Below, in pieces: positions 37,817 through 46,372 of a DNA stretch of 64,000 nucleotides. Each line of letters starts with the position of its first letter. Position 1 is the stretch's first letter. The stretch is from positions 1 to 64,000 of the forward strand of contig WGMT01000015.1 of the NCBI GenBank assembly GCA_016124945.1, read 5' to 3'. The notes beneath the pieces are model-generated. The model saw only the letters and a list, made by a program, of their open reading frames with translations. It searched no databases and had not been told where the DNA came from. The stretch comes from a bacterium (GTDB lineage: Bacteria > Chloroflexota > Anaerolineae > Caldilineales > Caldilineaceae). The translations under genes and the position numbers were made by a program.

Positions 37817-37993
37817 GCGTGATGCGTAATTTGTGGGGTGAGGCTAGTCTCGACTTGAATCGATCGTTGTCGAGGGTGATGTGTATGTCTATTCTCAACG
37901 AACGAACATGCTGATCAACACGATTCTCACCCCACGAATTACGCATCACGCATTACGCATCACGCTATCTCACATCACGCTATCTCACATCAC
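37817..37993. repeat. Intergenic inverted repeat between binding protein and ATPase, with 15-bp direct repeats
   Basis: The arm 37817-37842 (GCGTGATGCGTAATTTGTGG...) pairs with 37926-37951 with one mismatch in 26. To its right, GCTATCTCACATCAC is repeated in tandem at 37964-37978 and 37979-37993, covering the stop codon of the binding-protein gene. The arms are built of GTGATGC/GTAATTT-like heptamers. Confidence 0.85.
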
Positions 37994-38936
37994 GCACAAC
38001 CGTCTCATACGCCTGCGTCTCCCCGATCAATCCCTTCTCCATCGCCCACGCCAGGACGTCGTCTACTTCGGCGGGGGTGGGGTTTTCAGCGACGGGGAAG
38101 GGGGGCAGGCTGTAGCGATCTTGTAGCGGCTCGGGGACGCGGGTGTTTTCGATGAGAACGTTGCCGAACTGCGCCGAATCGGCGTTGATGGCATCCACGG
38201 CGGCGTCCCAACCGGCGACGAGGGCGCGCACGGCGTCGGGTTGGTTTTCTACGACACTCAGGCGGCAACTGATGACGCTCAGTCCTAGCTGGGGGGCGAT
38301 GGTGTCATCGAGGATGGGGACCGCGCCTTGCAAGATCGCCAACGATCCCAGTGGATCGGGCAACACGGCGGCGTCCACCTGTCCGCTCATGAGCAGTTCG
38401 AGGCGCACAGGGATCTGCGGCACGTTGGTCGTCTTAACGGTGGTGATGTTCACGCCCCGCTGGGTGAGCAGGCGATCCGTCCAATACTCGATGATGGTGT
38501 TAGACGAGATGGCGATGGTGCGTCCACTGAGATCGGCGGGTGTGCTGACGCCGCTTTGGGGCGCAGCAAGCAGATAGAAGTGTGCCGCTTCGGGGAAGGC
38601 GCGCAGCGCCGTTGAGACCACACGCAGTTCCTCACCTTCGCCCGCATTAAAGAGGATTGTGCCCAGCACCTCGTTGAGCGCGCAATCGGCACCGCCTGCC
38701 TGGAGCAACGTATCGCGTTCGGGTCCGCTGGAAACGGGGACCAGTTCCACGGTGAGATTGCGTTGGCTGAATTCGTCTTCCTGTTGCGCCACGTAAAAGG
38801 GGACCACATCGGTGATGGGCAACACGGCCACACGTAGCGTCGCCGATTCCTCTGATGTAGCGGCAGGGGTTGGCGCAGCACAGCCGGCCAGCACAAACAG
38901 CGCAAACCAGCAAGGCAAAAGGCGTTGGAAAAGCAT
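37980..38936 (-). CDS. ABC transporter substrate-binding lipoprotein, NMT1/SsuA type
   Basis: 318 residues; GGAGGAC precedes the ATG at 38936. Signal peptide with lipobox VLAGC followed by AAPTPAA. The mature protein has LRVAVLPITDVVPFYVAQQ and LMSGQVDAAVLPDPLG, the pattern of type-II periplasmic binding proteins for thiamine precursors, sulfonates or nitrate. First gene of the operon with ATPase, permease and the PEP-synthase-like protein. Its last codons and stop lie in a tandem 15-bp repeat, so its C-terminus may have been remodelled. Confidence 0.86.
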   Translation of the reverse strand: MLFQRLLPCWFALFVLAGCAAPTPAATSEESATLRVAVLPITDVVPFYVAQQEDEFSQRNLTVELVPVSSGPERDTLLQAGGADCALNEVLGTILFNAGEGEELRVVSTALRAFPEAAHFYLLAAPQSGVSTPADLSGRTIAISSNTIIEYWTDRLLTQRGVNITTVKTTNVPQIPVRLELLMSGQVDAAVLPDPLGSLAILQGAVPILDDTIAPQLGLSVISCRLSVVENQPDAVRALVAGWDAAVDAINADSAQFGNVLIENTRVPEPLQDRYSLPPFPVAENPTPAEVDDVLAWAMEKGLIGETQAYETVVRDVR

Positions 38937-39084
38937 AAAGTCCTCCAAAACAGATGCTTACAGTTAATCTGCTAATCTCTTTGGTCCGCGCTTAAACAAC
39001 CTCTATCATACACCCATTTCACCGGAACAACCGTATCTGGTTTGGGGCCGCAGTTTTTGCGATTTTGCAGGGGATCGGGTATGT

Positions 39085-39135
39085 TTGCAGACGATTGTAC
39101 GTTTTGTTACAAACGCTTTTCAAACGCGTCTGCAA
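39085..39135. repeat. Inverted repeat TTGCAGACG/CGTCTGCAA upstream of an anchored protein gene
   Basis: Perfect 9-bp arms at 39085-39093 and 39127-39135, the second ending 22 nt before the start codon at 39158. Possible operator or leader hairpin. Confidence 0.45.
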
Positions 39136-39157
39136 CGTAGCCAAAGGGGTGGGATCT

Positions 39158-39859
39158 ATGTTTCAACGAAATATTGTGGTGATTGCGTTGGTGTTGCTGG
39201 TCGCGGTGGTGGTGTTGATCTTTGGGCGCGGTCTGCTCTCGAATTTAGGACCCGCCGTGCAGGACGCCGCCAACGCCACCGCCGAAGCCGAGGGCAATGC
39301 CGACGGAAGCACCGCCGGTGAAAATACCGCCGGTGAAAATACCGCCGTAGACAACGCCAATCTCAGCGCCGAGCAGATCTATGCCCGCGACGTGTCGCCC
39401 CTGGTTGATCAAATGGTGGCCTGGCACGAAGGCCCTGTGACCGAACGCGCCACTGCGCTGGAAGAAAAGATGGAAACCGGTGCGCTTTCTACGCTTACCT
39501 ACGGCAACTTCCTCTTGCTCTACCTCAACGCCCACGCCGCCGGTAGAAATGACCTGGCGATGGATTGGATCGCCTCTGAGACCGTAGGCCCGCGTTTGCA
39601 GCCCATCTACGAAACAATCGCAGCAGATAGCGCCGCCATCAGCGAGTCACTTTCGGTGATGACGCCGCCTGGTGGCCTCGCCGAAACGCAGCAGCGGTTG
39701 TTGCAGTGTCTTCAGTACGAAACTCAACGCAGCCAGGCGATTTATGACGTCCTCGCCGGCACAGGCACAGTAGCGGTGCCTGAGCGTTCCACCGATCCCT
39801 GCGCCACCGTCGAGGACGATCTCACGGCGATGCGCGATTTCGTGGCGGCGAATCAGTAG
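39158..39859 (+). CDS. Membrane-anchored extracytoplasmic protein of unknown function
   Basis: 233 residues; AGGGG lies before the ATG. One N-terminal helix (IVVIALVLLVAVVVLIFGRGLL) is followed by an Ala/Glu/Asn-rich spacer with two tandem copies of AGENT, then a mainly helical domain with two Cys (LLQCLQ and DPCATV) that could form a disulfide. I recognise no family. It stands alone and is followed by a hairpin. Confidence 0.55.
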   Translation: MFQRNIVVIALVLLVAVVVLIFGRGLLSNLGPAVQDAANATAEAEGNADGSTAGENTAGENTAVDNANLSAEQIYARDVSPLVDQMVAWHEGPVTERATALEEKMETGALSTLTYGNFLLLYLNAHAAGRNDLAMDWIASETVGPRLQPIYETIAADSAAISESLSVMTPPGGLAETQQRLLQCLQYETQRSQAIYDVLAGTGTVAVPERSTDPCATVEDDLTAMRDFVAANQ

Positions 39860-39863
39860 CCGA

Positions 39864-39922
39864 GAGGACGAAAGACGGAGGACGACAACCGTCCCTGCAC
39901 TCGTGTTCCGTCTTTCGTCCTC
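39864..39922. repeat. 16-bp perfect inverted repeat after the anchored protein gene
   Basis: GAGGACGAAAGACGGA at 39864-39879 pairs exactly with 39907-39922, beginning 5 nt after a stop codon. The arm is a run of GACGAAA/GACGGAG-type heptamers. Confidence 0.8.
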
Positions 39923-40130
39923 CGTCCTTCTTCCAACCAGCGTACCACCCGTTCAATTGCCTCGCTCTACAGTTTAGCTGCCAGTGTGGAAGTTAATCTT
40001 CACCCCGTCACTTGCATCCTCATTTACCCTCACAAAATGGACTATCCATACAGTAATCACGCGACGATAGGCGTAGCATCTTCTTTCGCCAAATAGCGGC
40101 AATCCAACTCATAGCGCAGGAGTTTGAACG

Positions 40131-41177
40131 ATGTTTGGGCCTATTGCTCTTTTCGGCTCCGGGGAGACTTCACCGGGGGCGCACCGTATTCACCGCAGGG
40201 TGATGGAGGACCTCGACACCCCAATTCGGGTGGCAATCGTCGAGACGCCGGCCGGCTTCGAGCCGAACGCGCAGGGAGTGGCAGCCAAGATCGGCGATTA
40301 TTTGACCCATCGGCTGCAAAACTTTCAACCTGCGATCACACAGATCTCGGCCCGTAAGCGTGGCACCGATTTAAGCCCGGATGATCCGGCGATTGCAGCG
40401 CCGATTTTCGACGCCGACTATCTGTTTATTGGGCCGGGCAGCCCATCGTATGCGGCGCGGCAGTTGCGCGATAGTTATACGTGGCATGCCATGCGCGCCC
40501 GTCACCGGCTGGGGGCGGCGCTCTGCTTTTCCAGCGCGTCAACGTTGGCTGTCAGCGCGCAGACGATCCCCGTCTACGAGATCTACAAAGTGGGCGAAGA
40601 TCTGCACTGGAAGCCCGGCCTCAACTTTTTCGGCGCTTTTGGCCTAAATTTGGTGATTGTACCCCATTGGAACAACAACGACGGCGGCGCCGACCTCGAT
40701 ACGAGCCACTGCTACATGGGGACGGATCGCTATGAGCAGTTGATCGGCATGTTGCCCGAACCGGCCACCATCCTTGGCATCGAAGAAAACACCGGCCTGG
40801 TGATCCACCCCTATACCAACATCTGCGAAGTGGTGGGGGCAGGTTGCGCCATCGTGATCCGCGATGGCGTGGAGCATGCTTTCGCGCCGGGGCAGACCTT
40901 TTCGCCGTCTGTACTGGGTGATTGGCGGCTGCCCCATGGTCACGAGGACATTCCTGTTGCGATTTGGGAAGAAGCAGTGCGCCGCGCCGAAGCCCAAGCG
41001 CAGCCGGTAGCCGTCGCTGTGCCGCAGGGGGTGCTCGATCTCGTTCAACAGCGTGAGGACGCACGAAAGCAGCGCGATTGGGCCGAGGCTGACGCCCTGC
41101 GCGCCGCCATCGCTGCCTTGGGGTGGCAGGTCCGCGATACACCCGACGGCCCAGAAGTCGCCGCGTCCGATAATTGA
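40131..41177 (+). CDS. Peptidase S51 (cyanophycinase)-like protein with CysRS-type C-terminal tail
   Basis: 348 residues; AGGAG 9 nt before the ATG. The N-terminal region (IALFGSGETSPGA; DADYLFIGPGSPSYAARQL; GAALCFSSASTLAVSAQ) resembles class-I glutamine amidotransferase-like hydrolases of the cyanophycinase/S51 group; SSAS would be the nucleophile elbow. After a short linker the last 45 residues read VQQREDARKQRDWAEADALR followed by a GWQVRDTPDG segment, the pattern of the cysteinyl-tRNA synthetase C-terminal helical tail. No other CysRS part is present. Function unknown. It may form an operon with the hydrolase that begins 40 nt later. Confidence 0.72.
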   Translation: MFGPIALFGSGETSPGAHRIHRRVMEDLDTPIRVAIVETPAGFEPNAQGVAAKIGDYLTHRLQNFQPAITQISARKRGTDLSPDDPAIAAPIFDADYLFIGPGSPSYAARQLRDSYTWHAMRARHRLGAALCFSSASTLAVSAQTIPVYEIYKVGEDLHWKPGLNFFGAFGLNLVIVPHWNNNDGGADLDTSHCYMGTDRYEQLIGMLPEPATILGIEENTGLVIHPYTNICEVVGAGCAIVIRDGVEHAFAPGQTFSPSVLGDWRLPHGHEDIPVAIWEEAVRRAEAQAQPVAVAVPQGVLDLVQQREDARKQRDWAEADALRAAIAALGWQVRDTPDGPEVAASDN

Positions 41178-41217
41178 GACGCGACAGAGACAACATTCCC
41201 AAAGGACGGCAACGCCG

Positions 41218-42096
41218 ATGACGGCAGCAGATCCGCAATTTCCCATTGAAAACCGCATTACCATTCGCCCTGGCCTGGCGCTAAACGTGCGCCATTGGCC
41301 CGGCGACGGTCCTCCGTTTGTGTTGCTGCATGGCCTTGCCAGCAACGCCCGCACCTGGGACGGTGTGGCGCAAACGTTGGCGCAGGCAGGCCATGCCGTC
41401 TACGCCGTGGATCAGCGCGGCCACGGTCGCAGCGACAAGCCCGACACCGGCTACGATTTTGCTACCGTCACCGAGGATCTGGCGCTTCTGCTCGATGCCC
41501 TGGCATTAGATGCGCCGTTTGTGGCGGGGCAGTCTTGGGGGGGCAATGTGGTGCTTGCTTTTGGCGCTGCGTACCCCAACCGGGCGCGTGGACTGTGCTT
41601 TGTGGATGGCGGTTTCCTCGATTTGCAGGAGCGCCCTGAGAACACCTGGGCGCGGATCTCGGTGGATCTGCGACCGCCCAATCTGCTCGGCACCCCGGCG
41701 GAGTCGCTACGCCAACGCATGCGCACTTACCACCCCGACTGGCCGGATGCGGGCATTGAGGCCACGCTAAACAATTTCGAGATCCTGGCCGACGGCACCA
41801 TCCGCCCACGCCTGACGATGGAACGCCACATGGAGATTCTGCGCGCGCTGTGGGAGCAACGTCCTTGCGACCTGTACGGCAAGGTCACCGCGCCGGTGGT
41901 GATCTGCCCGGCAACCAGCAGCAGCAGCCCCGAATGGTCGGAACGTAAACGGGTGCAGGTGGCAGCCGCCGCCGAGTCGCTGGCCCGTGTCACCGTCCAC
42001 TGGTTCGAGGAGACCGATCACGATATCCATGTGCAGAAGCCGGGTGCACTGGCAGGGGTGATGCTAGATGCGCTGGGAAACGGGATTTGGCGGTAG
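41218..42096 (+). CDS. Alpha/beta hydrolase
   Basis: 292 residues; AAGGAC upstream. Classic order: oxyanion motif VLLHGLASNARTW, AVDQRGHGRSDKP, nucleophile elbow GQSWGG, and the late His in ETDHDIH. A cap-like insertion lies between the nucleophile and the final strands. Such enzymes include esterases, lipases and C-C hydrolases; nothing here fixes the substrate. Confidence 0.85.
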   Translation: MTAADPQFPIENRITIRPGLALNVRHWPGDGPPFVLLHGLASNARTWDGVAQTLAQAGHAVYAVDQRGHGRSDKPDTGYDFATVTEDLALLLDALALDAPFVAGQSWGGNVVLAFGAAYPNRARGLCFVDGGFLDLQERPENTWARISVDLRPPNLLGTPAESLRQRMRTYHPDWPDAGIEATLNNFEILADGTIRPRLTMERHMEILRALWEQRPCDLYGKVTAPVVICPATSSSSPEWSERKRVQVAAAAESLARVTVHWFEETDHDIHVQKPGALAGVMLDALGNGIWR

Positions 42097-42098
42097 AA

Positions 42099-42404
42099 CG
42101 TGATGCGTGTTGCGTGGGGTGAGGATGTTGTCCGCGTCTGCGGATGCTGTCTTGTTGAGGATAGTGCGTAGTGCATATACTGTTACGCACTACGCACTAC
42201 GCACTCAATGTCATTAAGTTAAGCGCGGAGAGAGCATCCTCAGATGCGAGTCCACACCTGTAGAGCCGCATCTAAGGATGCTCTCTCCGCAGTGTGACAA
42301 GTAGCCGAATCCCTTAACTTAATGACATTGACTACGCACTACCCTCGACGAAGATTGTTTCAATCGACGGCGAATCAACCTCACCCCACGCAACACGAAT
42401 CACG
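42099..42404. repeat. Four palindromes nested inside one another (non-coding gap of 350 bp)
   Basis: Outermost arms 42099-42124 and 42379-42404 (CGTGATGCGTGTTGCGTGGG..., one mismatch in 26). Inside this, TAGTGCGTAGTGC at 42162-42174 pairs with 42187-42199. Next, TCAATGTCATTAAGTTAAG at 42205-42223 pairs perfectly with 42313-42331. Within that, the GCGGAGAGAGC element at 42225-42248 pairs with 42267-42290 (one mismatch). The first arm begins 2 nt after the hydrolase stop. No gene is seen in the gap. Confidence 0.9.
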
Positions 42405-42446
42405 CAACACGCTCATTTAATCATCATATTCAGGAGAACCACTCAC

Positions 42447-43469
42447 ATGTTTCACAAGTCTACATTTTTAATGCTTTCGTTGTTTACCTTGCTGCTGGCC
42501 GCATGTGCCGCACCCGCTGCACCGGTGACGGAACCCCCAGCCGCCGCAGACGAGGCGTCTACACCGGCCGCGGCTGAGGAAATGGGCAAGATCCAGGTGG
42601 CGACGACGGTTTCGCCCATTGCCAACATCGTAGCCAACATCGGCGGCGATCTGATTGAGGTCACCGGCATCGTACCCGAAGGGACGAACTCGCACACCTT
42701 CGAGCCGGCGCCGTCGGATGCGCTCACCATCGTGGCGGCGGATCTGATTATTGTCAACGGGCTGGATCTGGAAGAGCCGACCATCAACCTGGCCGAAGCC
42801 AACAAGCGCGACGGCGTCGAGATCATCTTCCTGGGCAACAACACAGTGTCGCCGGAAGAGTACGTCTTCGACTTCTCGTTCCCGATTGAGGCCGGTAGCC
42901 CTAACCCCCACCTGTGGATGAACCCACTCTACGCCCTGCGCTATGCCGAGTTGACCAAAGACGCGCTAAGCGAACTCGATCCGGCCAACGCCGAAACCTA
43001 CGCCGCCAACTACGCCGCCTTCGAGGAACGCATCAACGCGCTAGATGTGGCGATTCAGGAGACGATCAACACCATCCCCGAAGAGAATCGCCGCCTGCTC
43101 ACCTACCACGACTCGTTCGCCTACTTTGCGCCTCGCTACGGCCTCACCGTCATCGGCGCCATTCAGCCGTCCGACTTCTCCGAACCGTCGGCGCGTGAGG
43201 TGGCCGACCTGATTACGCAGTTGCGCGAAGAAGAGATTCCTGCCATCTTTGGCTCGGAAGTCTTCCCCTCGCCGGTGCTGGACCAAATCGCCGCTGATGC
43301 CGGCTCGATCTTCATCGATACGTTGAGCGACGACGACCTGCCTGGCGATCCCGGCGCTCCCAATCATTCCTACTTTGGTATGATGGTGGATAACGTCGTC
43401 ACCATGACCCGCGCGCTGGGTGGCGATCCGAGTGTCATCGAAGGTTTTGATACGTCGAATGTGAATTAG
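42447..43469 (+). CDS. Zinc/manganese ABC transporter binding lipoprotein (ZnuA/MntA type)
   Basis: 340 residues; CAGGAG 13 nt before the ATG. Lipobox LLAAC then AAPAAP. The mature part begins KIQVATTVSPIANIVANIGG and carries metal ligands at SHTFEPAP, NPHLWMNP, TYHDSFAYF and an acidic TLSDDDLPG, the usual three His plus one acidic residue of cluster A-I proteins. There is no His-rich loop, which is often present in ZnuA, so manganese is possible. It starts the plus-strand operon with ATPase and permease and is separated from them by a large palindromic repeat. Confidence 0.92.
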   Translation: MFHKSTFLMLSLFTLLLAACAAPAAPVTEPPAAADEASTPAAAEEMGKIQVATTVSPIANIVANIGGDLIEVTGIVPEGTNSHTFEPAPSDALTIVAADLIIVNGLDLEEPTINLAEANKRDGVEIIFLGNNTVSPEEYVFDFSFPIEAGSPNPHLWMNPLYALRYAELTKDALSELDPANAETYAANYAAFEERINALDVAIQETINTIPEENRRLLTYHDSFAYFAPRYGLTVIGAIQPSDFSEPSAREVADLITQLREEEIPAIFGSEVFPSPVLDQIAADAGSIFIDTLSDDDLPGDPGAPNHSYFGMMVDNVVTMTRALGGDPSVIEGFDTSNVN

Positions 43470-43739
43470 TGATTCGTGATGCGTGATTCGTGGGCAAAGG
43501 GTGTTGGGCGCGTGGATGGATGATTTTCGTGGTGCGTAGTGCGTGGTGCGTGTTTTATTGGCAACCTATTGGCGTCTATCTCTTCTCAAAGAAGTAGACC
43601 GAGAGACAAACCAATGCAGAACCAACATGCTCGAGTGGTACACGCACCACGCACCACACACTACGCACTACGCACTACGCACCACGAGAATCGCCCCAAA
43701 CCGCGACGATCCATCCTCCACCCACGCATCACGAATCAC
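43469..43739. repeat. Nested heptamer palindrome between metal-binding protein and ATPase genes
   Basis: The outer left arm GTGATTCGTGATGCGTG starts at the last base of the ZnuA-like stop codon (43469). Its partner is 43721-43739, but the left side carries one extra heptamer (ATTCGTG). Inside, GGTGCGTAGTGCGTGGTGCG (about 43528-43553) faces a longer run of inverted GTAGTGC/GTGGTGC units at 43640-43690. The 287-bp gap holds no gene. Confidence 0.88.
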
Positions 43740-43756
43740 GCAGAAAGGTCTTTCCC

Positions 43757-44671
43757 ATGCAGCCCCTACTTGATGTCAAAAATGTAACTTTTGGCTATGG
43801 CAGCCAGCCGGTTCTTGAAGATGTACGCATGCACGTCCACCCAGGACAGTTCACCGCGCTGGTTGGCCCGAGTGGGGCAGGCAAGACGAGCCTTCTCAAG
43901 TTGCTGCTGGGGACGTTGCGCCCACAGCATGGGGAGATCCGTGTGAACGGCAAGGTGTTAAGCGGGCGATCCTCGCCGCAGGTGGCCTACGTGCCGCAGA
44001 CAGGCAGCGTCGATTGGAACTTCCCGGTGACGGTGGCGCAGGTGGTGCTGATGGGCGCTGTCCGCCGATCCCATCGCTGGCCCTGGCCGAGTAAAGCCGA
44101 GAAGAAGCTGATGATGGCCGTGTTGGAACAGTTGGGCATTGGCGAGATGGCCAACCGGCACATTCGCGACCTTTCGGGTGGACAGCAGCAGCGTGTCTTT
44201 TTGGCGCGGGCGCTGGTGGCGCAACCCGATCTGCTTGTCCTCGACGAGCCCACGAGTGGGCTGGATCTGCGCACGGCAGAGACGATCTTGCACCTGCTGG
44301 TTGATCTCAACCGCGATGGGCTGACCATCCTTATGACATCCCACGATCTCAACGCCGTGGCTGCCCATCTGCCCTGGGTTGTCTGCCTCAACAAGCGTGT
44401 CATCGCCGAAGGACGGCCTGAGCAGGTCTTCACCGTGCCTATCCTCAACGAGACCTACCAGGGCGATATGATGGTGATCCGCCAGGACGGTCTTCTGCTG
44501 GTACAACAGCGCCCACATGGACACACCTACCACGACATTCTGCCCGATCCGGTGCTCGGTCACGACACACCGGTGCCCCACCCCGAAGACGACGAGATTG
44601 CGACGGAAAGCCCCCGCCGCCCAGGAAACGAGAACCAAGATGGACTTTCTACTAGAACCCTTTCAGTTTGA
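43757..44671 (+). CDS. Zinc/manganese ABC transporter ATPase (ZnuC/MntB type)
   Basis: 304 residues. Walker A GPSGAGKTS, Q-loop YVPQTGSVDWNFPVTV (the VDWxFP form characteristic of metal transporters), signature LSGGQQQR, Walker B LLVLDEP and switch His in TSHDLNAV. About 50 extra C-terminal residues, rich in His and acidic groups (HGHTYHDILPDP), could be a metal-sensing tail. It overlaps the permease gene by 32 bp. Confidence 0.93.
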   Translation: MQPLLDVKNVTFGYGSQPVLEDVRMHVHPGQFTALVGPSGAGKTSLLKLLLGTLRPQHGEIRVNGKVLSGRSSPQVAYVPQTGSVDWNFPVTVAQVVLMGAVRRSHRWPWPSKAEKKLMMAVLEQLGIGEMANRHIRDLSGGQQQRVFLARALVAQPDLLVLDEPTSGLDLRTAETILHLLVDLNRDGLTILMTSHDLNAVAAHLPWVVCLNKRVIAEGRPEQVFTVPILNETYQGDMMVIRQDGLLLVQQRPHGHTYHDILPDPVLGHDTPVPHPEDDEIATESPRRPGNENQDGLSTRTLSV

Positions 44672-45488
44672 GTTTTTTCGCAATGGTACGCTGGCGGCGG
44701 TAATGGCGGGCGCGCTCTGTGGCATGATCGGCGTCTACATCGTCTTGCGGGGAATGAGCTATATCGGTCACGGCCTGTCGCACGCCATCTTCGGCGGCGC
44801 GGTGGTGTCGTTTGTGCTCCAGTGGAATTTCTACCTTGGCGCGGGGCTATGGGGATTCCTGGCGGCGGTGCTGATCAACCAGACGGTGCGGCGCACCCGT
44901 ATCAGCGCCGACGCTGCGATTGGTGTGATCACCACTGCCAGCTTCGCCATCGGTGTGGCGCTCATCAGCCGCTACCGCAACTTCACCCGATCCTTTGACG
45001 CGGCGCTCTTTGGGAATATCCTGGGCGTCACCCGCGAGGACCTGTGGGTGGTGGGCGGGGTGGCGCTGGCGGCGGCGTTGCTCATCTTCTTCCTCTACAA
45101 GCAACTGCTCTTCACCACCTTTGATGCCGAAGTGGCGCAGGTCTACGGCGTGCCCACCGAGTGGATCGACACCTCGTTTGCGTTGATTCTGGCGGGCGTT
45201 CTGATCGCGTCGATGCAGATTCTGGGGGTCACCCTGATCGCCGCCGCCCTGGTGACACCCGCCATCACGGCGCGGCTGCTCACCGACAGCTTCAACAGGA
45301 TGATCCTCATCTCCACCGCCATCGGCGCGGTGACGGGCTTCAGCGGCATGTACCTCAGCTTCTACGTCGATGTCGCCTCCGGTGCAACCATTGTGCTCAC
45401 ACAGGCGGCTCTCTTCGTGGTGGTGTTGGCGGTGATGTCCTTGCTGCGGCAGACCGAGCGGCGGCTGATCCATACGCATGTGGGGTAG
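44640..45488 (+). CDS. Zinc/manganese ABC transporter permease (ZnuB/MntC type)
   Basis: 282 residues with about eight or nine membrane helices and the family starts LLEPFQFEFFRNGTLAAVM and VLRGMSYIGHGLSHAIFGG. The late motif GVTLIAAALVTPAITARLL is also typical. It starts inside the ATPase gene, so translation is coupled. It completes the metal uptake system. Confidence 0.93.
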   Translation: MDFLLEPFQFEFFRNGTLAAVMAGALCGMIGVYIVLRGMSYIGHGLSHAIFGGAVVSFVLQWNFYLGAGLWGFLAAVLINQTVRRTRISADAAIGVITTASFAIGVALISRYRNFTRSFDAALFGNILGVTREDLWVVGGVALAAALLIFFLYKQLLFTTFDAEVAQVYGVPTEWIDTSFALILAGVLIASMQILGVTLIAAALVTPAITARLLTDSFNRMILISTAIGAVTGFSGMYLSFYVDVASGATIVLTQAALFVVVLAVMSLLRQTERRLIHTHVG

Positions 45489-45527
45489 AGGATCTGGGGT
45501 GTTCTTGGGGGGATTTTGCGTTAAAAG

Positions 45528-45652
45528 TAGTGCGTAGTGCGTGTACCAATTGAGCAAGTTGACGCTACATCGGGAACATTTCGGTGCATATACCGATACC
45601 AGTACCCAAATAACGAACCAACTATCTGTACTTGTACACGCACTACGCACTA
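45528..45652. repeat. Inverted heptamer repeat after the metal transporter operon
   Basis: TAGTGCGTAGTGCGTGTAC at 45528-45546 is exactly complementary to 45634-45652 (19 bp). It lies 40 nt after the permease stop and before the convergent Nudix gene. No classic terminator is present in the gap. Confidence 0.85.
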
Positions 45653-45692
45653 TCCGTTCACAACCCACGTGCCAAACCACGAAAAATACCCT

Positions 45693-46364
45693 CTAGCCCC
45701 CCATTCTCCCCGCCACAAATTTGTGACTTAGCGCTCGAAATTTCCCCCAATCGCCCCAATTGGGATAGTCTGCGCCGACTTGTTCTAAGCGGGCGGCGAT
45801 TTCATAGAGCGCGCCCACCGGCTGCCAATCCCAACCGGCGAGGTGTTCTTCGGGATCGTCTACAACAGGGATGGCGTAGGCGGGCGCGGCGATGAGAAAG
45901 TGGTAGGTGGCGAAACGGTGGATGCGGCCCTGGCTGCAGTGGGGCATTTCATAGGTGACCGTCCCCAAAAACGAATCCAGGGCGACCACGGTGACGTCTG
46001 CCCTGGGCGTCTTCTGTTGGAGATTGTAGGCCGACAGATCGAGGAAGAAACTGGTCTCTTCGGCAATTTCGCGCACCAACGTTTCGAGGACGGCTTCCCC
46101 CTGATGAATGCCGCCGGTGGGCAGGCGGTAGGCGTCGGGTGGGTAGAAGATCTTGCGGTGCAGCAGGACGCCGTCCTTGGGATCGCCGCGATGAAGGACG
46201 TAGCAGATCTCGGCGCGACGGCTGGCGGACGTGAGCAACTGGTGTTCGCCGTCGAGGAAAGGCGTATCCACGGCAAGGTGGTTTTGCACAAAAGCAACAT
46301 CGCCGAAGTGACGGTGTAGGGCGTCTATTTCGGTGGGATCAACCGCATCATGGTAGGCGAGCAT
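45693..46364 (-). CDS. Nudix hydrolase family protein, last gene of the Opp-like operon
   Basis: 223 residues from the ATG at 46364, which has TTAGGAAG just upstream; the open frame to 46625 is antisense to other coding sequence and not used. The Nudix box is GGIHQGEAVLETLVREIAEETSF, slightly off at the final Gly. A Trp-rich C-terminal segment (EHLAGWDWQPV) follows. It likely removes or recycles a nucleoside diphosphate compound. Spacing of 8 nt from the gene before it argues for one transcript. Confidence 0.78.
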   Translation of the reverse strand: MLAYHDAVDPTEIDALHRHFGDVAFVQNHLAVDTPFLDGEHQLLTSASRRAEICYVLHRGDPKDGVLLHRKIFYPPDAYRLPTGGIHQGEAVLETLVREIAEETSFFLDLSAYNLQQKTPRADVTVVALDSFLGTVTYEMPHCSQGRIHRFATYHFLIAAPAYAIPVVDDPEEHLAGWDWQPVGALYEIAARLEQVGADYPNWGDWGKFRALSHKFVAGRMGG

Positions 46365-46372
46365 AAAACTTC

